The position numbers and the translations under genes were made by a program. Shown here piece by piece: positions 9,354-17,644 of a stretch of DNA of 64,000 nt. This DNA is from Streptomyces ochraceiscleroticus (lineage in GTDB: Bacteria > Actinomycetota > Actinomycetes > Streptomycetales > Streptomycetaceae): the NCBI RefSeq assembly GCF_000720485.1, contig NZ_JOAX01000009.1, positions 62,001 to 126,000 on the forward strand, given 5' to 3'. Under the pieces are notes generated by a model, which did not search any database, was not told where the DNA came from, and worked only from the letters and a program-made list of their open reading frames with translations. The number at the start of each line of letters is the position of its first letter. Position 1 is the stretch's first letter.

Positions 9354-10649
9354 CTACAGCGGCAGCCCCGCGCGCACCACGCGGTGCGGCTTCTTGAGTA
9401 CGGTGACGTCGGCGAGCGGGTCGCCGTCCACCACGATCACGTCGCCCGCGAAGCCGGGCGCCAGCCGCCCCGCCGTCCGCTCCACACCGAGCAGCCGGGC
9501 GGCGCCCGTCGTGGCGGTGCGGATCGCGTCGAGCGCCGACAGGCCCGCCGCGCGCATCAACTCCACTTCCCGGCCGATGGGTTCGACCTCGCCGCCGGAG
9601 GAGTCGGTGCCCGCGGCCAGCGGGACGCCCAGCTCGTGCGCGGTACGCACCGCGTCCTTGAGGACCGGCAGATACGTGCGGCCGCGCTCGGCGAGCACCG
9701 GGTCGGGCGAGTCGGCCATCCCCGCGATGGGGGTCAGCGTCGGCGTGAAGTACGTCCCCCGGCGCCGCATCTCGTGCAGGGTGCGCTCGCCGACGAACAC
9801 ACCGTGTTCCAGCGACCGGATCCCCGCCCGCACCGCGTCGTCGCAGCCGCGCTCGCTGTAGCTGTGGCACAGCACGCCGTTGCCGCCGCGCCGCGCCGTC
9901 GCGACGATCTCGGAAAGCTGCTCGTACGAGTACACCTGGGTCAGCGGGTCCTGATCCGGCAGACCGGCGCGCTCGTTCACCCGCGTCTTGATCACGTCGG
10001 CGCCGCGGGCGAGGTTCACCTGGACGACCCGGCGCAGCGCCTCGGCCGACCGCACGCCGTTCTTCAGCCGCGCGAGCGGCGTGAGGTCCGGGTCCGCGAG
10101 CACCGTGTCACCCAGGTCGGGCGTGACGAAGACACCGGCGGCCCGCAGCCGGGGCGCCAGCTCGGGTGCCTGGCGGGCCAACTCCCTTACGGCGATGTCC
10201 TGGTAGAAGTTGGTGGAGCCGCTGCGCGCGCTGGTGGCACCCTTGCGGACCGCGTCGCGCGCCTCGCCGGCGGTGTTGAGGTGGATGTGCGCGTCGACCA
10301 GACCCGGCAGCACCCAGCGGCCGTGCGCGTCCAGGCGCGGCGCACCGGCGGGCACCTCGACCTGCGCCCGGGCCCCGGCGGCCCGCACCACACCGTCGCG
10401 GATCACCACGACGGCGTCCTCGGTGACGTCACCGGTCGCCGGGTCGAGCAGGGTGCCGCCCTCGACGACCAGGTCGCCGCCGCGCTGCGCGCTCCGCGCC
10501 GCCCCGGCGGCCGATTCCCGCGCCGGGGCGGCAGCGGCGCCCGGAGCCGCCGAGAGGGCGGCGGCCGTGCCGGCCAGGGCCGCGGCGCCGGCGAGCACAC
10601 CACGGCGGGTGACCCGGCTGGGCGGGGGCGGGACGGACTCGACACACAT
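9354..10649 (-). CDS. Tat-exported amidohydrolase (imidazolonepropionase/prolidase-like)
   Basis: This 431-residue amidohydrolase begins with a twin-arginine signal (VTRRGVLAGAAALAG) followed by an Ala-rich cleavage region. The metal-binding HxH is in LPGLVDAHIHLNT, with CHSYSERG, a conserved EHG and AAGTDSSGGE further along, and the C-terminal GRLAPGFAGDVIVVDGDPLAD typical of these beta-lactam-like TIM-barrel hydrolases. GAGGA lies 6-8 bases before the ATG. It is probably expressed with the following cytosine-deaminase-like gene. This branch includes cyclic imide, dipeptide and azaheterocycle hydrolases; the substrate is undetermined. Confidence 0.8.
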   Translation of the reverse strand: MCVESVPPPPSRVTRRGVLAGAAALAGTAAALSAAPGAAAAPARESAAGAARSAQRGGDLVVEGGTLLDPATGDVTEDAVVVIRDGVVRAAGARAQVEVPAGAPRLDAHGRWVLPGLVDAHIHLNTAGEARDAVRKGATSARSGSTNFYQDIAVRELARQAPELAPRLRAAGVFVTPDLGDTVLADPDLTPLARLKNGVRSAEALRRVVQVNLARGADVIKTRVNERAGLPDQDPLTQVYSYEQLSEIVATARRGGNGVLCHSYSERGCDDAVRAGIRSLEHGVFVGERTLHEMRRRGTYFTPTLTPIAGMADSPDPVLAERGRTYLPVLKDAVRTAHELGVPLAAGTDSSGGEVEPIGREVELMRAAGLSALDAIRTATTGAARLLGVERTAGRLAPGFAGDVIVVDGDPLADVTVLKKPHRVVRAGLPL

Positions 10650-10747
10650 GGCGGGCTCCTCAGTGCTGTGCGTACGACAGTGCTTTGCGTGCAACCGAGT
10701 GCCATTTGGTATCCCAAATTTGAGCACCGGGCAAGGCTGCCTACTGA

Positions 10748-11308
10748 TTGCTGTCCATGTGTGGGGTGAGATGGGGTGATTGCCACTGCCTCGCTTCCGC
10801 GACTTGGTATGCCATCGCGCGCGGTCGCCCCGCAACGGATTCCGTTGTCTTGTCCGCACCCTTCCGGCAAACCCCCGCGGCTGCGATCGCGGACCGGACC
10901 GGGCAGCCGGAGGCCCACGGGATCGATCACATACCCGACGGCGAGCGCCACGGCCGTCCCCGGGAGCTCTTCTCGGTGTGGGCGGCTCCCAACGTGAGCT
11001 ATCTGAGCCTGGTCGTGGGTGCCGCATTGGTACTGATGGGCCTCACACTCGTCCAGGCGCTGGTGGTGATCGCCGTCGGCAACCTGCTGTGGGTGCTCAC
11101 CGGCTGGCTGATCTCCGCCGCGTGTCTGGCACTGAACTGGTCCGCCGCCTCCGTGGCCGGCATCGGGCTCGCCGGGCGGCTCGGCGCGCCGGACAGCCGG
11201 GTGATCGACGCGGTGATCATCTGCGCGATCGCCGCGGTCACCCTGGTGGTCCGGACACGACGCCGCGCGGTGAGCGCCGTTGAGGTGGACGCCGCGCCGG
11301 AAGCCTGA
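10748..11308 (+). pseudogene. Internally deleted NCS1 cytosine/purine permease remnant
   Basis: From about 10916 the frame reads HGIDHIPDGERHGRPRELF, then APNVSYLSLVVGAALVLMG and VVIAVGNLLWVLTG, the N-terminus and first helices of nucleobase:cation symporter-1 proteins. It then jumps directly into WLISAACLALNW, which in intact transporters lies some 40-50 residues later, and ends after about one more helix. Intact NCS1 proteins have about 12 helices and over 450 residues; this one has at most 186. The frame is preserved across the deletion. It lies divergently from the two amidohydrolase genes, which suggests it once imported their substrate or product. A residual small membrane protein may still be made. 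Confidence 0.75.
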
Positions 11309-11348
11309 CCGCCGCGGCTTCTCAGGTCGGATTGAGCCCGTTGGCTTT

Positions 11349-12089
11349 TCAGGTCAGATTCAACCCGCCGTCGAACACGATGACTTCGCCGGTGAGATAG
11401 GCACTGTCGATCACCGACGCCACCAGCCCGGCCACGTCGGCGGGCTGGGCCGGGCGGTGCATCGGCGCGCGGTCCCGCCACAGCTCGTGTGCCTGCGCCC
11501 AGTCCTTCGTCATCGGGGTGTCCACCAGTCCGGGGGCCACCGCGTTGACCCGCACCTCGGGCCCGAGCGCGGCCGCGAGCAGCCGGGTCACGTGATTCAG
11601 CGCGGCCTTGCTCGCCGCGTACGGCACCGACGAGCCCTTGGGGCGCACCCCGGCGTGGCTGGTGATGTTTACGATGCTGCCGCCGCCGGGGGACCGGCGC
11701 AGCGCCGGAAGTGCCGCTGTGCACAGTACCCATGGCGCGATCAGGTTGACCTCCAGCAGTTGCCGCCAGTCCGCTGGTGTCGCCGCGGCCAGATCGTCGT
11801 GCGGGATCGGCCAACTGATGCCCGCGTTGTTCACCAGCACGTCCAGCCGCCCGTACCGGCCGAGCGCCGCGTCGACCAGCCCCCGGGCCTCCTCCTCCAC
11901 CGCCAGATCAGCCCGTACGTACGCCCCGCCGAGCTCCGCCGCCAGCGCCTCCCCGGCCTCCGCACTGCGCCGCGAGTGCACGACGACCCGCATCCCGTCC
12001 GCCGCCAGCCGCCGTGCGACGGCCTCCCCGATCCCCGACGTCGACCCGCTGACCAGGGCAACGGGCCGATCCGCTTGCTGCATCGTCAT
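11349..12089 (-). CDS. Short-chain dehydrogenase/reductase
   Basis: This 246-residue classical SDR has the nucleotide-binding motif GSTSGIGEA, VNNAG in the middle, catalytic Ser in IVNITSHAG, the YxxxK pair in PYAASKAAL, and the C-terminal VAPGLVDTPM. HSRRS after the second strand points to NADP(H) rather than NAD(H). It probably acts on a ketone or secondary alcohol. It stands alone on the minus strand between the permease remnant and a lipoprotein gene, so context gives no substrate. Starts at 12089 and 12083 are equally possible. Confidence 0.88.
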   Translation of the reverse strand: MTMQQADRPVALVSGSTSGIGEAVARRLAADGMRVVVHSRRSAEAGEALAAELGGAYVRADLAVEEEARGLVDAALGRYGRLDVLVNNAGISWPIPHDDLAAATPADWRQLLEVNLIAPWVLCTAALPALRRSPGGGSIVNITSHAGVRPKGSSVPYAASKAALNHVTRLLAAALGPEVRVNAVAPGLVDTPMTKDWAQAHELWRDRAPMHRPAQPADVAGLVASVIDSAYLTGEVIVFDGGLNLT

Positions 12090-12306
12090 GCCGGTGATCT
12101 TGTCACGGCCCCGGCCGGGGCCACCGTCCTGGCGTCGCGGTGGCCGGTACCCGTCCCTTATGGCGGCGGAGTACCCACCTTCATCGCCATCTGCGAGAAA
12201 CCCTCTCCCTGACCGAAGCCACCGTCCATAGGCTTCCCCGTGCCAGGCGAGCGGCGGCCGCTTTCCTCGTGACTCACCGAACGGTTCACCGGAGGGACGT
12301 GACGAC

Positions 12307-12708
12307 ATGCAGCGGACAGCAATCGCCGCAGCGGTGGTATTGGCGGTGGCACTGCTCGGAGGGTGCGACCGGGCGGAGGGCGAGGACCGGGCCGTCGGGT
12401 GTGCGCGGTTCGCGCTCGCGGTGTCCGACGCCATAGGGGACCTGGAACACGCCGTACTGGAGTCCGCCCTCGACCGCCGGGCGGACGCCGCGGTCGATGC
12501 GCTCGACGCCGCGGTCGCCGAGCTCACGAAGCGGTCGTCCGGCGCGGAGGTGCAGGAGGCCGCCACCGCGGTCGGCGAGGCGACGGCCGAGGTACGCACG
12601 GCCCTGGCCGAGGACCGTAAACCCGACCTGGGACCGCTGCGCAGCGCCGGCCTTCAACTCATCCGGACATGCCCCAACGGGATCAACACGGGCCGTCCGC
12701 CGTCTTGA
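12307..12708 (+). CDS. Small predicted lipoprotein
   Basis: This 133-residue protein has a signal sequence of about 19 hydrophobic residues ending in the lipobox LLGGC (Cys20). The mature part is mostly helical and alanine/glutamate-rich (EVQEAATAVGEATAEVRTAL), with one later Cys. GGAGGGA precedes the ATG. The 3' end overlaps the convergent membrane-protein gene by 26 bases. I do not recognise a family. Confidence 0.65.
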   Translation: MQRTAIAAAVVLAVALLGGCDRAEGEDRAVGCARFALAVSDAIGDLEHAVLESALDRRADAAVDALDAAVAELTKRSSGAEVQEAATAVGEATAEVRTALAEDRKPDLGPLRSAGLQLIRTCPNGINTGRPPS

Positions 12709-13207
12709 TCGACAGGTCGTACTGGACGATCGAGGTTCCGCCGGGGACGAAGACGCTGCCCGAGTCGGAGATCTTCTGTTTGACGGTCATGCAGTGGGCG
12801 TATTCGCCCTCGTCCGTGGCGATGTCGTAGTTCCCCGCGCCTTCGTTCTCCTCGTCGTATCCAACGCCGGCGCCGTCCGCGTCACCGGGGTCCGCGGAGG
12901 AGACATCGAGGTCCTGCCAGGGGCCGTCGTCGTCGGCCGCGGTCTTCAGGGCTTCCGCGATCAGTGCGGAGTAGTCGCCCGCGTCGTCGACATGCGGTTC
13001 CGACTCCAGGTCGGCGGAGGCGCGGCCTATGGCGGTACGGACCTCGTCCTCGTTCCATGAGTAGCGGTCGGCATCCTGAAGGGCCGAGAAGCCCTGGTAA
13101 GCCATGATCGCGGCGATGATGAACGCGATGGGCATGAGGGATTTGTTCCGCTTCCGGGCGATCAGCCCCAGCCCGACCAGCGCGGCCGTCAGGATGAACA
13201 ACAGCAC
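12683..13207 (-). CDS. Small membrane protein of unknown function
   Basis: This 174-residue protein has two N-terminal hydrophobic helices (LLFILTAALVGLGLIA and LMPIAFIIAAIMAYQGF) and an acidic, Asp/Glu-rich extracytoplasmic tail containing two cysteines (one in AHCMTV, one at the C-terminus) that could form a disulfide. It is convergent with the lipoprotein gene and divergent from the patatin gene. I do not recognise it. Its exposed acidic domain would suit a surface or sensor role, but that is a guess. Confidence 0.6.
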   Translation of the reverse strand: MLLFILTAALVGLGLIARKRNKSLMPIAFIIAAIMAYQGFSALQDADRYSWNEDEVRTAIGRASADLESEPHVDDAGDYSALIAEALKTAADDDGPWQDLDVSSADPGDADGAGVGYDEENEGAGNYDIATDEGEYAHCMTVKQKISDSGSVFVPGGTSIVQYDLSIKTADGPC

Positions 13208-13392
13208 AGCATGCCGGTCATGTGGTCATACCCCTGAATGGATCGATCTTCGGGCGCATGTCTATCAAGAGGGGGTGAACTCCGGCAACGCGATGACTTC
13301 CGGGGAAACAGTGTCCGGCGGGAGCGGTGTCTGGCAAAGTGCTGCGTGGTGTGTGGTGAGGGAGATCAGGATCTGATCCTGCGGGGGAGGCC

Positions 13393-14520
13393 ATGCAGTC
13401 CGGTGACATGACACGCACGCGTGAATTCCGTGAATACTGGGATCCCACGCATCCCGTTCTCGAGATCCTGCGCGCCCGACGGGATTCGGGGAGCTTACCG
13501 GGGCAGCGAAGCGATGGTGCGACCGTCGCCCTCGCCGTCGAAGGGGGCGGCATGCGCGGGGTGATCTCCGCGGCGATGCTCTCCCAACTGGAGGACTACG
13601 GCTTCAAGAACGCCTTCGACGTGGTGTACGGCTGCTCCGCCGGCGGAATCAACGGCGCCTATTTTCTCGCCGGAGAGACCTGGTATCCGCTGTCGATCTA
13701 CTACGACGACCTGACGACCAAACAGTTCGTCGATTTCTCCAGGGCGTTGCGCAGACGCCCCATCCTGAACCTGGCCTACTCCTTCGACCGCATCATGGAA
13801 CGGGTCAAGCCGCTGGACTACGAGGCGGTGCTCGGCTCGCCGATTCCCCTGGCCGTTCCCGTCACCGATGTCGACGCCCTGCGGACCGTCGTACTGCGGG
13901 ACTTCGCCTCCAGGGCGGACCTCAAGGCCGCGCTCCGCGCTTCCGCCTGGCTGCCCATCGCCGTGCCCGGTACGTTCCTGATGACCGACGGACGGCGTGC
14001 CGTGGACGGTGGAGTACTCACCGCCCTGCCGTTCCGGCTCGCGGTCGACGACGGCTGCACGCACATCCTCTCCCTCAGCACGCGGCCGATGGGCACGGCG
14101 GCGGTGGGCAGCAAGCTCTCCCCGCTGCACCGGTACACCTATCTGCACCTCGAGCGCATGCGCCGCGGCCTCGGGAGCGGCTATCTGGCGGCGATCCGGC
14201 AGAAACACCGCGACCAGGAGTGGTTGCGCTGCCGGCGGACGGATCCCGGAGACGGCGCCCCGTACGTACTGGACCTCGCGCCACTGCCGTGGATGCCGGA
14301 GCTCAAGCGGCACGAGATGGACCAGCACCAGCTCCTCGAACACGCACGGAAGGCGTACGGGATAGCGTTCTGCGCCACCGAGGGCAGGCCCGTCGAACTG
14401 ATCCGCAGGGGAAGCATCCGTGCGATGCCGAGACTGATGGTGGTGGACACCGCGAATGGAGAACCGAGGGGCGACGCTGGACCTGCTGCTCCCCGCATTG
14501 CGCGACCTGACGGGGTATAG
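13393..14520 (+). CDS. Patatin-like phospholipase
   Basis: This 375-residue lipid acyl hydrolase has all the catalytic elements of the patatin family: the oxyanion loop GGGMRG (residues 51-56), the nucleophile elbow GCSAG (Ser82) and the DGG motif with catalytic Asp205. It should cleave acyl esters of phospholipids. Codon 35 (13495-13497) is TTA, the only in-frame TTA I found in the window. In streptomycetes TTA makes translation depend on the bldA tRNA and thus on developmental timing. The last 65 bases overlap the downstream kinase-like gene in another frame, implying coupled expression. GGGGGAGG precedes the ATG at short spacing; ATG 13408 is an alternative. Streptomycete patatins usually lack such a partner. 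Confidence 0.85.
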   Translation: MQSGDMTRTREFREYWDPTHPVLEILRARRDSGSLPGQRSDGATVALAVEGGGMRGVISAAMLSQLEDYGFKNAFDVVYGCSAGGINGAYFLAGETWYPLSIYYDDLTTKQFVDFSRALRRRPILNLAYSFDRIMERVKPLDYEAVLGSPIPLAVPVTDVDALRTVVLRDFASRADLKAALRASAWLPIAVPGTFLMTDGRRAVDGGVLTALPFRLAVDDGCTHILSLSTRPMGTAAVGSKLSPLHRYTYLHLERMRRGLGSGYLAAIRQKHRDQEWLRCRRTDPGDGAPYVLDLAPLPWMPELKRHEMDQHQLLEHARKAYGIAFCATEGRPVELIRRGSIRAMPRLMVVDTANGEPRGDAGPAAPRIARPDGV

Positions 14521-16882
14521 CGACCCACAACTGGCGCACCTACTGGACCTGTTGGAGCTGACCGCCGCCGCCGACGACGACCGGCCGGAAACCGCCCGGC
14601 AGCGAACGCGCCGCCTCAAGGCATGGCGGCGCATGCTGCAGGACATCCCGCTGGACGAGCGCTCCTTCGACGACCGGTTCGGACTCGCGGGCAGACAGGA
14701 CACCATCTCCTGCCTGACCTCCTGGTGTCTCGGATACCGTGCGCAACGCGGCCGGCGCCCGGCGAGCCCGGCCGACGCGCTGTTCGGGTTCGTCAGCCTG
14801 TTCCTGCTGACCCTGCTCGGCCTCGCCGAGTCCGAGGCGCAACGCTCGCTCCCGCAGCCATCTGCGGTCCCCGGCGGGAGCGGCGCGGCGCTGACCCACG
14901 ACTGCGGCGGGGTGTGCGGCGTACTCGTCTCGGAGGACGCGGTCGCGGAGGTCATCACCGAGGTCTACGGCCCGCAGGCGCGGCCCGGCACGCGCCGCGT
15001 GGCCGCGACGGTGGAATCCACCGACCGCGAATGGCAGGCGATGCAACGCAAGCTGCGCTTCCACCGGCACGGCAGCACCTCGATGATCCTGCGTGGCACC
15101 ACTGCGAGCGCGGTGCACGGCACCCGCCCGGAATTCGCCCTCAAGCTGATCCTGTACCCGTTCACCAGAATCCCGACTCTCACCCGCGCCACCCGCGAGT
15201 ACGCGGAGACATACGGCACGTCGGGCACCGGCTCACGGCATCTGGTGCGGGTCTGGGCCAGCTTCGACAGCTGGATACTGATGGATTTCGTCGCGGGCCG
15301 CACGCTCGCGGAAGTCGTCCGCGAGGAACGCGAGGAAGCGGAACGCGAAGCGGCCGACGCGGGCCAGGCGCTCTCCCTGCGGCTCGACCGGCTACGGGAG
15401 AAAGGGGTGCTGCTCTTCGAAGCGCTGGAGGAGCTGCAACGCATCGCGCGGGACGACACCGACACCGCCCCCGTACACGGACGCTTCACAGGCGTACACG
15501 CGGACCTGTCACCCTCCAACATCATCGTCTCCGACGCCGACGGCACCTTCAAACTCATCGACCTCGGCCGGAACTATCTCTACACCCACACCATCACCGG
15601 AACGGCAGGGGCCGAGGCCGCCTACATCGCTCCGGAGATCAAGGCCGGCGACGAGGAGAACACCCGGGCCGACCTCTACTCGCTCGGCCAGCTGCTCATC
15701 CTCTTCGGCAGCGGACGAGCGAGCCCCGATGGCGTGGTGCCGGACATCTTCTACATGCGCGCCGTGGAGCTGGCACGTTTCCTCGAGGACCTGATCGACG
15801 CGGCGCCGGAGCGCCGGCTGCTCATCTTCTCCACGGGCCCGGTACCGGAATCCACCGACTCGGCACCGGAATTCTCCTTCGCCCGGCTGAAGGACAGCTT
15901 TCTGGCGGAGATCGAGATGGTGCAGGCCGCCGAACAGGGCGAGACCGACCTACGGATCGAAACCGGCTGGCGGGCCCTGCGCGAGCTGCTGCGCCCACTG
16001 GCCGGCGACCCGGGCCGAGAGTGGCGGCTGTGGCGGATGCGCAGACGGCCGGACACACTCCCGGACACGCACCGCGGCCGGTTCACCAACTGGCTGCTCG
16101 CCTGGTCGCTGCTGTCGGCGCTGATCTGGGCGCTGACGAACACCACCGTCATCACCTGGCTCCTGCGCGACCTGGACCTCTCCTGGGGCAACAAGCTGGT
16201 GGAGCTGGTACAGCACCTCAGCAACACCCCCACGGGCCTCCCGGTCGTCGACTCCTGGCGACACAGCGACTACCGCATACCGGACTGGCAGGCCAACCTC
16301 CCGGCCCGGATGGTCGGCCTCTCGTACGCTATCGCGGCGCCGAAGTTCTACCAGATGCTCTACTCCGGCCTCACGCCCCTCGCCATCGGATGGCGGGCCG
16401 GCGGGCTGAGCCGGCTGGCCCTGGCGACCGAGGTGGTGATGCGAATGATGGCCGTCGTACCGTGCGGCCTCGTCCTGGCGATCACCCTCGTCGAACCCCG
16501 CTGGTGGCCGATCAACTCCGCGATCGGGCAGTGCCTGACCTGGCTCGTGAACTTCCTGATGCTGGCGTACATTCGCGCGGTCATCGCCCGTTCGCGACAG
16601 CTCGGACTCAGTACGGTCGCAGCCGACGACAGCAAGATCACTGGCCTGTCGTCGTTCGCCCAGTGGGTGCCGACCTCACTCTTCTACGCCATGGCCGTCA
16701 CGACCATCGGCACCTGCCTCTACCTGCAGCTTCTCCATGACACCTACGTATACGCGCTGGCCGTCACCTCGACCAACATCTTCCTCTTCTACGTCATCAA
16801 GTGCGGCATCGGCGGCCCGACGGTCCGGGTCGCGATCGTCCGCACCTGCCTGGCCGCGGAACGCGTGGGCAGGTGCCAGTAG
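14456..16882 (+). CDS. Divergent membrane-anchored protein-kinase-like protein
   Basis: This 808-residue protein has a kinase-like core at about residues 195-430: a candidate ATP lysine Lys230 (ALKLIL), a catalytic loop HADLSPSN (Asp350, Asn355), a metal motif DLG in place of DFG (Asp369), and AAYIAPEI as an APE-like element. The essential residues are present, so activity is plausible, but HRD and DFG are both altered. One hydrophobic segment lies near residues 106-123, and about six follow residue 540, so the kinase domain is probably cytoplasmic and held at the membrane. The gene overlaps the end of the patatin gene by 65 bases. A regulator of phospholipase action at the membrane is a reasonable hypothesis; the targets are unknown. 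Confidence 0.65.
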   Translation: MENRGATLDLLLPALRDLTGYSDPQLAHLLDLLELTAAADDDRPETARQRTRRLKAWRRMLQDIPLDERSFDDRFGLAGRQDTISCLTSWCLGYRAQRGRRPASPADALFGFVSLFLLTLLGLAESEAQRSLPQPSAVPGGSGAALTHDCGGVCGVLVSEDAVAEVITEVYGPQARPGTRRVAATVESTDREWQAMQRKLRFHRHGSTSMILRGTTASAVHGTRPEFALKLILYPFTRIPTLTRATREYAETYGTSGTGSRHLVRVWASFDSWILMDFVAGRTLAEVVREEREEAEREAADAGQALSLRLDRLREKGVLLFEALEELQRIARDDTDTAPVHGRFTGVHADLSPSNIIVSDADGTFKLIDLGRNYLYTHTITGTAGAEAAYIAPEIKAGDEENTRADLYSLGQLLILFGSGRASPDGVVPDIFYMRAVELARFLEDLIDAAPERRLLIFSTGPVPESTDSAPEFSFARLKDSFLAEIEMVQAAEQGETDLRIETGWRALRELLRPLAGDPGREWRLWRMRRRPDTLPDTHRGRFTNWLLAWSLLSALIWALTNTTVITWLLRDLDLSWGNKLVELVQHLSNTPTGLPVVDSWRHSDYRIPDWQANLPARMVGLSYAIAAPKFYQMLYSGLTPLAIGWRAGGLSRLALATEVVMRMMAVVPCGLVLAITLVEPRWWPINSAIGQCLTWLVNFLMLAYIRAVIARSRQLGLSTVAADDSKITGLSSFAQWVPTSLFYAMAVTTIGTCLYLQLLHDTYVYALAVTSTNIFLFYVIKCGIGGPTVRVAIVRTCLAAERVGRCQ

Positions 16883-16910
16883 CTGTATGGCATGAGTTGT
16901 GTGGAATGAG

Positions 16911-16925
16911 CCAGTGGCTCGTCTC
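16911..16925. repeat. Left 15-bp inverted repeat of the nucleotidyltransferase cassette
   Basis: CCAGTGGCTCGTCTC is an exact reverse complement of 17620-17634. It is preceded directly by GGAATGAG, which is repeated outside the right end. Confidence 0.85.
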
Positions 16926-16980
16926 AGAGCGTTGAACAGGTAAATCCTGAGGTGGCTGGCGGTTTCATGGCGATACTGGC

Positions 16981-17523
16981 GTGGTGATGATGGATGTTGC
17001 GACCGCGCTGGCTGTGATGCGGGCTGTGGAGACCCAGGGGGTGGAGGTGTGGCTCGGGGATGGTGGCTGGGGCGTGGATGCTCTCCTTGGTGAGCAGACC
17101 CGTTTGCACAAGGATGTCGATCTGATTCTCCGTGTCGACCAGGCTGAAGATGCGGTCCGGGCCCTGCAGGGCCTGGGCTTTGCCGTTGCCGAGGGCCGTC
17201 TTTCCTCGTGCTTCGTCCTTCGTGATCAGGAGGGAAGGAACGTGGATGTCCATCCCGTTGTCTTCGACGGGGAGGGCAACGGCGACTACACCATGGAGAA
17301 CGGCGAGGTGTGGGTGTACGAGGCCGCCTGGTTCGGCGGGACCGGGACACTACAGGACCAACCGGTGCGTTGTCTGACGGCGAAGGGGCAGGTGATGTGC
17401 CACACGGGGTACGAACTCGATGACGAGGACCGTCGGGACATGGCGGCCCTGCACGAGCGGTTCGGTGTGGAACTCCTGCCTGAACAGCGATTCCGGTGCG
17501 GTAGGGGGGACTCACGCCGCTGA
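16981..17523 (+). CDS. Lincosamide/aminoglycoside-type nucleotidyltransferase
   Basis: This 180-residue protein resembles LinA/ANT(2'')-type nucleotidyltransferases, which transfer a nucleotide from NTP to a hydroxyl of an antibiotic or related small molecule. The signature is EVWLGDGGWGVDALLGEQT followed by KDVDLIL, where the paired Asp residues bind metal, and NVDVHPVVFD. Length matches the short LinA-like class. It is the sole gene between two perfect inverted repeats and has more A/T at third positions than its neighbours, consistent with acquisition. Starts at 16981 (GTG), 16984 (GTG) and 16987 (ATG) are possible. Antibiotic modification is a family-based inference; the true substrate is unknown. 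Confidence 0.75.
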   Translation: MVMMDVATALAVMRAVETQGVEVWLGDGGWGVDALLGEQTRLHKDVDLILRVDQAEDAVRALQGLGFAVAEGRLSSCFVLRDQEGRNVDVHPVVFDGEGNGDYTMENGEVWVYEAAWFGGTGTLQDQPVRCLTAKGQVMCHTGYELDDEDRRDMAALHERFGVELLPEQRFRCGRGDSRR

Positions 17524-17619
17524 GGGGTGTTCGGTACCAGTTCGATGTCGACCACGGTCACAGCCTGGAGGCAGCCTGCCGCTTCACAGACGATGGATCA
17601 ATTACCCAGCCGACCGATC

Positions 17620-17634
17620 GAGACGAGCCACTGG
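17620..17634. repeat. Right 15-bp inverted repeat of the nucleotidyltransferase cassette
   Basis: GAGACGAGCCACTGG is the exact reverse complement of the left repeat. GGAATGAG follows two bases later and abuts the stop codon of the convergent GlxA-type gene. Confidence 0.85.
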
Positions 17635-17644
17635 ACGGAATGAG

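Larger units (their letters stand above)
16911..17634. mobile_element. Repeat-bounded cassette carrying one nucleotidyltransferase gene
   Basis: A 724-bp segment begins with CCAGTGGCTCGTCTC (16911-16925) and ends with its exact reverse complement GAGACGAGCCACTGG (17620-17634). The 8-mer GGAATGAG abuts the left repeat (16903-16910) and recurs two bases after the right repeat (17637-17644), like a target-site duplication. The only gene inside is a nucleotidyltransferase of lower apparent GC than its neighbours. No transposase is visible, so any movement would need one in trans. The segment sits exactly between the stop codons of two convergent genes. The repeats are direct observation; mobility is inference. 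Confidence 0.6.

Noticed and set aside
7067..9397. A 776-codon plus-strand frame over the GntR and amidohydrolase genes
   Set aside because: It crosses two genes with clear catalytic and DNA-binding motifs on the other strand and has none itself.
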